DNA of 64,000 bases. Source: Ursus arctos. Its lineage: Eukaryota; Chordata; Mammalia; Carnivora; Ursidae. The stretch covers positions 7,914,501 through 7,978,500 of the forward strand of contig NW_026622875.1 of assembly GCF_023065955.2 (NCBI RefSeq). Direction: 5' to 3'. Both the position numbers and the translations under genes were made by a program. Below the pieces are notes generated by a model. That model was not told where the DNA came from. It saw only the letters and a program-made list of their open reading frames with translations, and did no database searches. Positions 23,201 through 33,936 of this stretch are shown here, piece by piece (within the stretch, counting starts at the first letter, position 1; the number at the start of each line of letters is the position of its first letter).

Positions 23201-24960
23201 ATTCAAATGAGGCTCTGATTTCTCTGCTTCACAAAAACATTTTGGGAGTACTCATTACTGATCTGTCGTAAAGTACTAAAACTCATAAAGATCTGCTAAA
23301 GTGCAAGAGGCCACTTTGATTTTCTTTAATGGCGGAGTCTAAGAAATAAAAGTAAAATTCATGCCTGGAATCCTCAAGTGATTATTTGATATTCTGTATG
23401 ACAATCCAGAACAGAACCAAGGTCCCCTCACTTTGCAATTCCAACTGACAACTAGTGCCGGTTTTATTTAGTTGATCAACAATAAACACCCCTTTGATTT
23501 GTAAAACTCAAAGTACCAATGAGTAAAAGAACATAGACATGTATTTCAATTTGACTAGAAAGCTATTATAAATTTTAGTAAGCTAAGACACTGAGAACAC
23601 AGGGTGCCCTCATATTTGTTCCCCACATTCAAAAGGCACAAGTAGGCTTAAACTTAAACACTATTATTAATTTTCATTAAATTCATTAGCCAAATATTAC
23701 AAATGTTTTACATACCATAAGCTATTAATTCGTAAGATTTGCTTTTATGGACGAATGGCAGAGCACCAGTTATCATTTGTTAAGTGTTCTAAAGTTCTCA
23801 TTCTGAGGGAGGACCCACAACAATTCTCCCTGAAGAAAGCATGGTTTCCATGAAGCTTCTTTATTCTTATTCAGAGTCTGTGATGTGCTTTTTTGTTGCT
23901 GATTATTGGTTTATTTATCCCTCTTACTATATATTTATATAAATACCAATTTATATATATATATATGTTGTTTTTAAAATTTTACCTTTTGTAATGCCTC
24001 ATACCAAATTATTGACATATATGTAAGAATATTTGGACTCTGGAAATTCAAAGGCATTAACTAGAGAAAAATATGATTTTACTCCCACTAAACATTTAGA
24101 AATTCAGTTGGAGGTTTTGATTCCTAGGACCTGACAGAAGGAGAGAATACAATGTCTGGAAATTTGTGGAAATCATGGATGGCTAAAGAATCAGGAAGAT
24201 AAAGTACACATCTCCAAGTTGGGTCCTCTCTAGGTTGCCACAATGAAGTAGATTCGCTGCAAAGTGCAAGGAAATAGTGACTTGTTCACAAGTTGAAACA
24301 ACCACAATATCTATGGCAAATGCTTCGTATGATTTATTGTGACTTCGTTAAATCGATGTTAATATGCGAGCCCCACAACACAGAGAGAGCAAAAATTCTG
24401 GCTGATCGAATTCTGCTGCCTGAGCTGAAAGGAGTTTAACAAACAAACAAATCTGAGCAAAAATCATTTCAGCCCTGTGATTTCCATGTTGCTGGTCCCA
24501 AAAGTACTTCTTAGAATTCTAAGTCATCTTCTAAAAGTAGACAAAAAGAAATAAAAAACACTTTTGATTCATCAGAGCATAAAGAGCAAACAATGTACGT
24601 ACATTTTTATATAGTTGGGGGATCAAATTCCTAAGTAGAATATACAATATACACAGCCACAAATAAAGCCTGACATTCCAGTGTGCCAGGAATGTCCTAA
24701 AAGCAGCAACACAGAAAGAATGAGAACATTAAGAGGCAATCTAAACATACCTTAGGATCTGAATATTTTGGGGGAAACTGGGAATCGTTAGAGAAAACTG
24801 GGATAGAAGTAACTTTTGTTCTGTGTCCTTGTGAGTTTGGAAACCAATGAATATTTAAACACCTCTTTCCAGGATGGGTAGTGTCCCTAATCAGATTGCA
24901 AAATCATGTATCTATACAGTCAAATATGCTAAGTGGTTTTGAATAATGGCAATATAAAAA

Positions 24961-25120
24961 ACATTTTCTAGGGGCACCTGGGTGGTTCAGCTGGTTAAGC
25001 GGCTGACTCTTGATTTTGGCTCAGGGCGTGATCTCAGGGTCCTGAGATCGAGCCCAGAGTCAGGCTCTGAGCTCAGCAGGGCATCTGCTTGAGGATTCTC
25101 TCCCTCTGCCCCTACCTCTG

Positions 25121-25151
<31 letters not shown>

Positions 25152-25190
25152 TCAAATGAATAAATAAATCTTAAATTTTTTTTCTAAATA
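24961..25190 (+). mobile_element. Carnivoran Can-SINE (older copy)
   Basis: The head 'ggggcacctgggtggttcag' is at 24971, followed by 'gtggttaagcggctgactct'-like sequence, the B-box block near 25050, a pyrimidine segment expanded into (CA)n, and a tail ending 'aataaataaatcttaaa'. Flanking ATTTTCTA (24963-24970) and TTTTTCTAAA (25178-25187) may be a decayed target duplication. Confidence 0.88.
25124..25148. repeat. (CA)n microsatellite within the SINE
   Basis: A run of about 12 CA units within the SINE pyrimidine/tail region. Confidence 0.9.
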
Positions 25191-25689
25191 ACTTCAGGGG
25201 AGATTTATTTATCTGGTTTCCAGAATTTCTGCTTCAGCCCACAGAACCCCTTCTCTGCGCTAGGAAATCATCCGCCTCGAGGAGGGGCCAAGCGGGCACG
25301 TTCACCAGCAGCATGGGAATCCTCACTGTGAATCAGGCCTTTCTGCCCACCAGCCTCTGTCCCATGAGCGGAGAAGGTGCTTTCTGGATTTTCATGGATA
25401 TGGATCTTACCAAGTCCTGATCGGTTATGATATGCTAAAGTTCACCACCTGTGAAATCCCAAAGGCTTAAAGTTTCCTAGATGTATTTCCAAAAGTTAAT
25501 CGAAACACTTTCTTCAGCTTTCTTATTGGGAAAACGTGGAGGTGGCCGGGACTGCTTCCCAGCACACTCGCCTTTCTTCTTCGAGATAAATTATTTCCGA
25601 GACTAACATTACCACGTGTACAATATCTTTGTGAAGTTAGAAAATAAACAATGAAAGACTCGACAAAAATATTTCTTAAGTGACCCCCC
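25191..25689. other. Unique noncoding DNA
   Basis: No repeat or exon is recognised. It lies downstream of the candidate minus-strand transcript end. Confidence 0.4.
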
Positions 25690-26479
25690 GAAATGGATCT
25701 AAAAGACAGTTTATTGCTCTCAGGTGATGATTACCTTTCTCGATTCTGTCCAAGTCCCGTGTCGATTCTTCGTCAATAACAGACTCGGCGTTGCCCCCGA
25801 CGGCCCCGGGAACACCAGCGCCCTGAGCGCACAGACATGTGCAGGCCTCTGCTCCCCGGAGCTTCGCGACAAACCAACAAGGCAACGGGGAACGAACGGC
25901 CCAAACCGCTGAACCGACCCCCGCTGGCGCACGGAAAGAAATGACTGTGGCTGAATAGCGCTCATTTGGTATTTAATCTCCCTAATCCTGGCGATTCTGG
26001 AATGGCTCCACGACAAAATGTACCGGGGGAAAAATATGCTCTTTACCGAGAGCTCAGCATCCCTAAGTGCTCTGAAAGGACAGCCACCGGTAGTGTGGGC
26101 CGGACCGTGGCGGTGGGCGGAGTCAGTTCTGAGAAAGCAGAGCAGTGTTTTAACTGCCCACCTACACATGGGTAAGCCCAACGCCTCCACACTAGCACGG
26201 ACAGACTTCGGGAGGGGACAGCAGGCACGAAAGAACACTGCAGGGATGAAGTAGGGAAGAGATTGCTGAACGGGATGGAGGAGAATAAAAGTGGCCTTCG
26301 TGGCAGCAGAAGCCAGGAGCATTGAAAGCAGGAACAGGGAGGGCGATCCAGGTCTCTGAGAGGAGAGAAGCAGCAACAAGCCCTGCCCTTGAGCCCGATG
26401 GAAAGCAGAGTGACTGAGAGAAACCCAGGTACCCCTGGAACGTGTCAAGCGAGGGTCCTGCGACGGGGAAAAAGAGTTG
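25690..26479 (-). other. Candidate 3' untranslated region of the minus-strand exon
   Basis: Repeat-free, CpG-containing DNA directly downstream (minus strand) of the candidate stop at 26480. A minus-strand AATAAA sits at 25715-25710, about 765 bases after the stop, followed by a U-rich stretch. A 266-codon minus frame (26520-25720) also spans this segment in a different frame. It contains no domain that I recognise and may be a chance frame in GC-rich DNA. Confidence 0.3.
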
Positions 26480-26763
26480 TCATTGACCCAGCACGTTCTT
26501 GATAAACACCTGCATCTCATCTAGCTGCATTAGCACTCGGCGTTCGGTCAGTAGCGGCAGGCCAGGTGTGTTTTGGGAAGCTCTCCAAGGGAGACACAGA
26601 AAGCAGCCGGCCCATGAACTGTTAGCTATTGCGGAGCAGAGGGGCTCCTTCTCCTCGGGCACTGGCTGGCTGTATTCTAACTCCAGCAGGTTGTCCTGAA
26701 AGCTGGAGAACCTCCACGAGCGATGATCAGATTGCATGTTCTTGCTTAGGGAGCTAGGAAATA
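26480..26763 (-). CDS. Candidate terminal coding exon of an unrecognised protein
   Basis: I do not recognise the protein. On the minus strand, a pyrimidine-rich tract ends in CACCCCAG at 26771-26764, a good acceptor. The open frame runs from 26763 to a TGA at 26480 and encodes about 94 residues. It contains an acidic LELEYSQPVPEEKEP segment and ends LTERRVLMQLDEMQVFIKN plus four residues. Codon choice (CTG, GAG, AAG, GTG, CAG) looks coding-like. The same frame is open upstream to an ATG at 26866, giving a 128-residue alternative with a hydrophobic N-terminus. A poly(A) signal lies downstream at 25715. It could also be part of a retroposed gene copy or a chance frame. Confidence 0.33.
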
Positions 26764-26866
26764 CTGGGGTGCAGAACCTCAGCAGGGGCGAAAGGCAAAG
26801 CCAGAAGCCCAAACCAATCGTGCAAAACTGGAAGTAGAAAACTGGGTCCCCTAGGAGTCTGATCAT

Positions 26867-27714
26867 CGTCCATCAGAGCAAGTTCGGGCAGTTTTAACCT
26901 CTGTACCCTATTTCTAATTTTTCAGTCGTGTTGCGTCAGTGTGAGGGTTAATAGCGGGGGACACCAGACATAGACATCTGACTGCAAGATTCTGGGTAAA
27001 TCATTCCCACTTGTTTAACATCAAACTGATGATGCTTTTATTTTAAACCATTTGTGGAGTTATAACCACGAAGGTAGAACTCACAGTTCCCTACACATTA
27101 CAGCCACATGGTAAGACAATAGACTTCAATAAAAAATTACCTTCAAACACATTTCGTATTTGGGGGATTTGCTTTATCCCCTAATGTTCTGGGCTAGAGA
27201 GACCATCGAGCACTCGTTCCTTTGCAAAACTTAATTTTCTTTTGAACCCTGCATTGACCTTAAGTTTAACATCATTCCAAATCCGGTCTGCTTTGCCCAC
27301 ACAAGATATTGCAGCTAAGCAAAACTGTTCCGGAAGACTCATAAATTGTGTGAGCTGCTCATCTTAGGCCTGAGGGAGTAAATTGAAGAGAGCCCGTGTG
27401 TCATATTGTTTTAGACTGTTTGCCGCAGAAATTCAGGATTTGTTCTAGATTGATTGAACTCGTTATGGTGGTGACGGTGTGCGTGCGTGTGTGTATTATA
27501 AAATATATACACAGAATCCATATTCCATTATCGTAGTGACCTTTACCAAGTTGTCCCTTTATTTTAGTTCTTGAGGCCATGCTTTATTTAATACACTTAA
27601 AGTGGGTTTGGTGTTGTGGGAGGTGTAGGGAAGAAAACCGATTGGGTGATCCCTAAGCACCAAATGCTTCACTGGGGATGACCATATATTTTATAAATCA
27701 TTCTGTTCTGCCGC
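26867..27714. other. Unique noncoding DNA
   Basis: No repeat is recognised beyond a short GT-rich patch near 27478-27494. Upstream exons of the candidate minus-strand gene would lie in this direction, but none is obvious. Confidence 0.4.
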
Positions 27715-27800
27715 TACTCACCTAACGTCTGCTATGTGCTAGGTGCTTGGGACTCCATATTGTACAGACCAGCCCTCTTCTTATGAAGTTATTATTCAAG
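27715..27800 (-). mobile_element. L2 3'-end fragment (antisense)
   Basis: 'cacctaacgtctgctatgtg', 'ctaggtgcttgggactcca' match the antisense L2 end (CTACTATGTGCCAGGCACTGT...GCTGGGG). Confidence 0.5.
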
Positions 27801-27854
27801 TGACACCATTTAAACTTTTCATCTGTCAGATACATTCCTGACATCACCTAATGT

Positions 27855-27990
27855 TGATGCAGAAACCTAATGACCTTGGTCCAGTTCATTGACCCCTCAG
27901 TTTTATCATCCGTACAATTGGGGTTGCTACGAGAGACACGTGAGAGGAAAGAGCACATATAAAAGGGACACTACTGGGAGGTGTCCCCAT
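27855..27990 (+). mobile_element. MIR SINE fragment
   Basis: 'cctaatgaccttggtccagt', 'cattgacccctcagttttat', 'catccgtacaattggggttg' follow the sense MIR core. Confidence 0.65.
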
Positions 27991-28071
27991 TCCTTCTTTT
28001 CAACAGTAACCAGTGGGATTCAGAGCTGATGGCATAGAGGTGTGTAGCAGTCCTCACCCTTGTTATAGTTA

Positions 28072-28091
28072 CAGCCACCAGGGGGCAGTAG
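28072..28091 (+). promoter_or_regulatory. CTCF binding motif, near consensus (plus orientation)
   Basis: CAGCCACCAGGGGGCAGTAG matches the CTCF core (CCACCAGGGGGCAG/CG) without a mismatch across the strong positions. It lies in unique DNA between MIR and L2 pieces and points toward the minus-orientation site at 57661. Confidence 0.72.
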
Positions 28092-28254
28092 GAAGCCTGT
28101 CCCATCAGTGCCCTGGAGAGAAATGGGGCCACTTTTCATGATAGCTAACACCAAATTTCATATTTGTGCTGGTTCTAAGCAGACAAATGAAGAAACATAC
28201 AGATTAAACAGTATTTAAAGAAATTGTAATCAGAGCGAAAGTAAAAGGAATGAT

Positions 28255-28380
28255 ACTCAGTTATTCAATAAATCTATGCGGAGGGCCTGTTCTGTGCCAG
28301 TCTCTGAAGATAAAAATGGGACCTACCCTATGGAGTTGTGCGGGCATTAAAGGACAGTACTGACAGACAGTACACACTGG
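28255..28380 (-). mobile_element. L2 3'-end fragment (antisense)
   Basis: 'cagttattcaataaatctat', 'gagggcctgttctgtgccag', 'tctctgaagataaaaatggg' match the antisense L2 terminus. Confidence 0.55.
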
Positions 28381-29289
28381 AACTATTTGCAGTGATCGTT
28401 TGGGGGAGGAGGAGTTTTTAGAGTAGCCAGGAGAGGAAAAGTGACAGTGTTTATCACCTAAGGTATCTCTAAGAGTATTCAATCTTCCTTGCCAATCTCT
28501 CCCTCATCTAGAGGGACCAAAAGTTTATAATTACACGTTCTTTTCACTATTCAACCACACAGACCAATTGAAATAAAAAGTAATAACATGGAATCTGAAT
28601 GTGCCACATCCAAAAATTCTCAAAGGACTCATTGGGTTGAGTAAGAGAAATGTCATGTCTTATCAAAGGATGCCTTATCCCACTGAAAATAAGGCTAAGA
28701 TGTTCTATTGGTTTTTAAATGAGAAAACGTCAATTACAAAGAGAAGTTTATTAGAATAAATGATTACCAATCTTACATTTTTCTTCCGATTCTTTAACTT
28801 GTAGTATATGAACCATGAGAGCATGCTTACATCCCTATTTATGTAAAGATCTGGAGCGGTAAACAAGGATGGACATCCGTGAATAGAAAATCCAAAGGCA
28901 CCATTATCCAACATTATAATGTGGTGTATGAAGATGACAAAGTCATTTACATGTTTAAATACATTAACACGATATTTTAAAGCTTACAAATCTTCCACTT
29001 TATTTATTTTTTTTTTCCATCTGAATACCGTCACAGAGATGTTTGCCTGTGGCCACGGACCGTATTTTTCATGATTACTCTCATTGTGGATGATCTGTCA
29101 GAACCTGTGGATCATTCTTCAGCTTTAGTATAGAAAAGAATAAGATACCCCCCAGCGGCAACGTATCATGTGTAGCTACCTTGAGGCAAGAAAATATTAA
29201 AAATGATGAAGATAAGAAATTAAAACTGGATGTAGATAAAAAAAAAAAAGAATATCTGAAACAGACTGGCCTCCTTTCCACTCTACATA
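28381..29289. other. AT-rich unique DNA
   Basis: No repeat family is recognised. A T-run lies near 29006-29016. The lysine-rich frame beginning at 29181 reflects an A-rich stretch, not a recognisable protein. Confidence 0.4.
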
Positions 29290-29440
29290 GGTGGCAACAG
29301 GAAGAGAGTCACCGGGTAAAATATAGGATTTTCAAGAGAGATTTAAGACATGTTCGTACTAAACATTTAATCATCGTATATTTGAAAACCACACTTAACT
29401 GGGTGTCCTGCGTTTTTATTTGCTGAATCTGGCACCCTGC
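29290..29440. mobile_element. Palindromic DNA-transposon remnant, copy 2
   Basis: The left side 'ggtggcaacaggaagagagt' with 'aaaatataggattttca' and the right side 'aactgggtgtcctgcgtttt' with 'tatttgctgaatctggca' are imperfect inverted complements. This is the same family as 1646-1788: both end in TTTGCC/GGCA-type termini and carry an 'aactgggygtc' block. Confidence 0.6.
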
Positions 29441-30154
29441 ACATGAAGTCTTCCATGTACATATAGCACAGAGCCTTCCTTCCCTCTTTGAAGGTCAATC
29501 CTGAGAAAGGTTTCTCTGAATGGGCGGTTGGTGAGTCAGGGAGCAGCCTAGGAAATTTGCCGGGTCCCCACCTACCCAGCACATTAGGAAGTAGAAGGTG
29601 CTTCATCCACTTTTCCAGTTCTGGAGGCCATGCAGAGGTGGCTGCAAAGTGACAGGTGACAAACACCCAGACAACAAAACTTAATGAGCCAACCTAGTAT
29701 CAATGACAAACAAAACAGATGGTATACATCCATGAAACATATCATTCACTTCTGGTCAAGGCTCCTGGACTGTTCCCTACCTTGTCTTCCTTTATGGCAA
29801 GGAGCAAATACATTTAAGAGCTAAAAGAAACCCAGTGGCGATCCTAAAAAAATCAATCTGCCTCTTCTCTCTGTCTTTTCTTCGACCATTTACATGGAGG
29901 TCCTTACACATGTCATGAGTATGTGCTGTGCTTTCTTGGCCTCATAATGGGGGAATTCATGAAGTCGGGTAATCAGAGAGACTAGACCTGTCACTAAAAC
30001 ATAAATAAGAGCACAGTTTCAAAATTTCTGTCAGTGGTTAGATCTTAAACCAGCAGCTTTTTTGCAAAATAAAATCACTTTGAATCAAAATGTCCATGTG
30101 CACTAGTATAAGTAGGGAAATGAATGTGAAGATCTATTTGACTCTTGTGTAGAA

Positions 30155-30158
<4 letters not shown>
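29441..30158. other. Unique noncoding DNA
   Basis: No repeat is recognised. The 99-codon minus frame 29367-29666 overlaps the transposon remnant and is not convincing. Confidence 0.4.

Positions 30159-30186
<28 letters not shown>
30159..30186. repeat. A28 homopolymer
   Basis: Twenty-eight consecutive A residues immediately before a MIR. No SINE or L1 body and no flanking duplication were found with it. Confidence 0.9.
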
Positions 30187-30188
<2 letters not shown>

Positions 30189-30189
30189 C

Positions 30190-30310
30190 TAGGTTTTGAG
30201 GTCCAAAAGACCTGAAGCCATGACTTGTCACCTGTGGGAAACCAGACAATTACTTAACCTCTCAGAACCTCAGTTACTGTGTCTATACAGTGAGGGTAAA
30301 TGATGATGAT
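30190..30310 (+). mobile_element. MIR SINE fragment
   Basis: 'caattacttaacctctcaga', 'acctcagttactgtgtctat', 'acagtgagggtaaatgatga' match the sense MIR core. Confidence 0.75.
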
Positions 30311-31620
30311 CACAAGCCAATGGTAGAACTGGGCATCACCCTGAGTCTCCGGGCTCCCAGCGAATCTTCCAGAACGACAGCAACAAACAACCTAAGAGTG
30401 AACATTCCCAGCACCTGGATCTGAGAACCATATACCTCAATGCTGAGTCATGCCTCTACTGAGAGCTGGTGCATGGGATACCAGAGTGATTTTCAAAACG
30501 CAATTCCTTCTGTTTCAGATTTCCAGTGCATCTGGGGACTGACTGTATTCTGTTCTTTCCTACAATATTTTATAGACAGATGACTTATCTAGGCATGTGT
30601 AAGATTTTAACAGCTTCCCAGAAGCAGTTCTCACTTATTAGAGATTATTTCTATAGTAGGTATGGCTGGTGTCTGACTTCTAATTATAAGTAAGATGGAC
30701 AACTTTGCTCTGCAGAGTATCCTTCTCAGACTCTTCTTGAAAAGTACTCCCTTGTCCATGACAAGAGAACAGCATAATGTAATATCTGACCAAAGAGGAT
30801 TTAAATTTTGCTCTCATCAAAGAACATATTCAAAAGGAACTCAACATAAAATAGTGAAGAGATAAAGTACATATGCTTTATTGTCATTCATTTTTTTACT
30901 AAATATAAAAGTTGGTACATCTGAATCAAGAAAAAGGCAGTCAGCGCAACATATCAACAACCTTGCTGTCATATTTCAAAATGTTTTAGAATAATGTTTC
31001 TCTAGTGCATTCAAAATATGCTATACAAATATAGAATATTTGTTCAACAGCAAGCCCAATAAGAATAGGTTGAATAAGAACATTTAAATATTTTAAAATA
31101 TGTACAAATGTAATGGACAAGAGCAATAACTTATGAACTTGAAATCCAAAATTCTCAACTCATGGTAGAGTAGCAAACAGAAAATAGACAATGGAAACCA
31201 GTCCTATAAATGTGCTCCAGCATTCCCAGGAACTGGACATACATTCCTATAGGAGATGTCAAATCAATGCTATCACATTCATACAACCCTTCCTGTTCTC
31301 TGCTGAAGAGACACTGGCAGCAAGCAAGTGCACTTGAAATTCCATCATTAAAGCCTTAGTTGGTGGTTAGTTGATAGTTGATGGTTCTATCTTCTAAGAA
31401 AATGCAATTTTAATTTCAGAATGAAGCCTTGCCTCCACAGAACTTGCAGCCTGGCTGGGAAGGTAGACAAGAGCAATGAAAGAATGCTGTGGGAGAACTC
31501 AGTGTGAGCACTTTACCCACTCTGGGCCCAGGGAACGAGACCAGCTGGGAGGGAGATGTGTATGCACAGTGATATGGTACTTAGAAAAGCTCTGCAAGTT
31601 CTGCCTCCAAACCACACATC
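30311..31620. other. AT-rich unique DNA
   Basis: No repeat or exon is recognised over about 1.3 kb. Confidence 0.4.
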
Positions 31621-31624
31621 TTTA

Positions 31625-31710
31625 ACAAGTTGAATGTACCTGCATGAGTATTATCTAAGCTTCTGTTATGGGCAAAACTCTGTGCTAAGCCCAGTGAGTG
31701 ATACAGATAT
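31625..31710 (-). mobile_element. Possible L2/MIR 3' fragment (antisense)
   Basis: 'cttctgttatgggcaaaact' followed by 'ctgtgctaagcccagtgag' resembles the antisense ...CTATGTGCCAGGCACTGTGCTAAGC... block. Confidence 0.4.
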
Positions 31711-32044
31711 AAATTGTATACATAAATTGAATTATAAATTAAATTTAAGAAAGTATAGGCAATGGTCAAGCCTCTTAGACACAAAATAAGATGGGAGTGA
31801 GGAGCAGTGATCATAATTTAGAGTTCCAGGGAAGAGGGAACAATGTAGAGAAGGAGAGCTCCATAAATCTGCGTATGGGTCACCTTGAGTCTTTGGTTGA
31901 TTTCAAAGTAGGGCAAGGATCTAGGAAGCCAGGCAAAGAATAACTACTGGGGAAAGCAAAACTCCTGGAGCTCACACAGAACTAGAAGACATTTGAGTTC
32001 TGCCTTGTTGAATACCAGGAACATTCAGTAGAGATCCCAGAAGG
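31711..32044. other. Unique noncoding DNA
   Basis: Nothing is recognised. Confidence 0.35.
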
Positions 32045-32550
32045 CCATGCCTTGGAAGTAGGGGTAACTTGCCTTAGAAGATGTCGAAAATTTAAAAGAT
32101 TGACCATACAAAGTTTCAGTGAGGTTGTGGAGTAACCGATTCTCATACATTGCTGGTGGGAGTGTAAGATGTTTCAAGCACTCAAGAAGAGGTTTGGCTT
32201 TTTTTTTTTTTAATAAAATTAAATATACATTTATTTCATGACCTGGCAATTCCAGTGGTAGCTATTTACCCAAGAGTAATGAAAACATGACCACACAAAG
32301 AGCTGTACATAGATGTTTATAGGAGCTTTTATTCATAATTTCCAAAATCTGGAAACAACCCAAATGTCTATCAATGGATGACTGGATAAAAATTTGTGAC
32401 TTATTGTACAAAGAAATCTACTCAGATTGAAAAAGAATGAATTACTGATACACTAAAAAATGGCTGTGCTATGTAAACATTCACGGACATGTCCACTTAA
32501 ATTGAGTGCATTTTATTGCATGGATATTTTACCTCAGTAAAAGGTTTTTT
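32045..32550 (+). mobile_element. Old L1 3' fragment (sense), internally deleted
   Basis: 'cattgctggtgggagtgtaa', 'agagtaatgaaaacatgacc', 'ctggaaacaacccaaatgtc', 'tatcaatggatgactggata' are sense L1 ORF2 C-terminal and 3' UTR sequence, ending near 'ttttacctcagtaaaagg'. Coding frames are destroyed. It abuts the oppositely oriented L1 at 32552. Confidence 0.85.
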
Positions 32551-32580
32551 TAATTGAGGTGAAATTCACATAATTAATTT

Positions 32581-32853
32581 TATATTAACTATTTTATTTT
32601 ATTTTTGCCTTTAAAAATACTTTGATTTCTTTTTAATTTTTTTAGCAAGTTTTTAAGTTTTAATTCCAGTATAGGTAACATACAGTGTTATATTAGTTTC
32701 AGGCGTATAATATAGTGAGTCATCAATTCTATCCATCATTACTCAGGGCTCATCCTGATAAGTGTACTCTTACTCCCCTTCACCTATTTCACCCGTGCCC
32801 CTACCCCTCCTCCTCCCGTCTGATATGCTTTATATTATATATGAACTATTTTA
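32581..32853 (-). mobile_element. Nested L1 3'-UTR-only insertion with target-site duplication
   Basis: TATATTAACTATTTTA (32581-32596) and TATATGAACTATTTTA (32838-32853) flank about 240 bases of antisense carnivoran L1 3' end ('ttccagtataggtaacatac', 'agtgttatattagtttcagg', 'agggctcatcctgataagtg'). The T-rich tail is on the left. The insertion is truncated within the 3' UTR and carries no coding sequence. Confidence 0.8.
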
Positions 32854-33473
32854 AAGTGTAAAACACAGTGGCTTCCAGCACATTCACAATGTTAGGCAAC
32901 CGTCACCTCTATCTAGTTCCAAAACATTTTCATCACCCCAGAAGAGATCCTATGCCCATTACATAGTTACTCCCCACTGCTCCGTCCTCTTGGCCACTGA
33001 CAACCACCGATCTGCTTTCTGTCTCTATGGATTTATCTATTCTGGATAGTTCACATCAGTGAAATCATACAATATGTGACCTTTCGTATTTGGCTTCTTT
33101 CCCTTCGCATATGTTCTCAAGGTTCATCCACGCATGTATTGTATCTCATTGCTTTTTATAGCTGATCACGGCTCCATTGTAGTGTATACCACAATTTGTT
33201 TGTCCATTCATCCGCTGGCGGACATTTTGGTTGTTTCCACCTTTGGGCTCTTGTGAACAGTGCTACTATGAGCATGCATATGTCTGTGTTTGAACACATG
33301 TTTTCAATTATCTGGGGTTTATACCTAGAAGTGGAATTTCTGCATTATGTGGTAATTCCACATTTATCTTTTTGAGGAAACGACAAGCTGTTTTCCAAGG
33401 CAACTTGGACCATTCTACATTGCCACCCCTAATGAGTGAGGGTTCCAATTGTTCCATATCCTCTCTAACAATT

Positions 33474-33514
33474 TTTTCTTTTCTTTTCTTTTCTTTTCTT
33501 TTCTTTTCTTTTTT
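33474..33514. repeat. (TTTTC)n microsatellite
   Basis: Seven to eight TTTTC units grown from a T-rich stretch of the host L1. Confidence 0.9.
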
Positions 33515-33699
33515 ATTATAACCATCCTTGTAGGTGTGAAATGGTATCTCATTATGGTTCTTATTTGCGGTCCTCTAGTAACTAATTGTGTCGAGTGTCT
33601 TTTCATATGCTTGTTTTCATATCTACATCTGCTTTGGAGAAATGTCTATTCAAGTCCTTTGCCCATTTTTTAAATTGGATTGTTTGTCTTTTTGTTATT

Positions 33700-33936
33700 G
33701 AGTTGAAAGGATTCTTTTTTTTTTTTTTTTGAAGATTTTATTTATTTATTCGACAGGATAGAGACAGCCAGCGAGAGAGGGAACACAAGCAGGGGGAGTG
33801 GGAGAGGAAGAAGCAGGCTCATAGCGGAGGAGCCTGATGTGGGGCTTGATCCCATAACGCCAGGATCACGCCCTGAGCCGAAGGCAGACGCTTAACCGCT
33901 GTGCCACCCAGGCGCCCCAGAGTTGAAAGGATTCTT
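33700..33936 (-). mobile_element. Bear-type Can-SINE (antisense) with perfect target-site duplication
   Basis: GAGTTGAAAGGATTCTT occurs at 33700-33716 and 33920-33936. Between them, in reverse, lie a T-run, 'gaagattttatttatttatt', 'agacagccagcgagagaggg', the body, and the head 'gctgtgccacccaggcgccc'. The 17-bp duplication is exact, so the insertion into the old L1 is young. Confidence 0.96.

Larger units (their letters stand above)
17931..24960. other. Transposon-poor unique DNA (about 7 kb)
   Basis: I recognise no SINE, LINE, LTR or DNA transposon here, in contrast to both flanks. It includes a GC-richer part (18760-19160), the G/C runs at 20059-20138, and an AT-rich part (23200-24950) with many TAAT, CAATAAA and CTTTGAT motifs. 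No open frame exceeds about 120 codons. Candidate constrained regulatory DNA; very old repeats may be missed by eye. Confidence 0.45.

Noticed and set aside
29181..29426. Lysine-rich plus-strand frame beginning MRQENIKNDEDKK
   Set aside because: Comes from an A-rich stretch and runs into a DNA-transposon remnant.
30159..30186. A28 run as evidence of a processed pseudogene or SINE tail
   Set aside because: No upstream body and no flanking target duplication were found.
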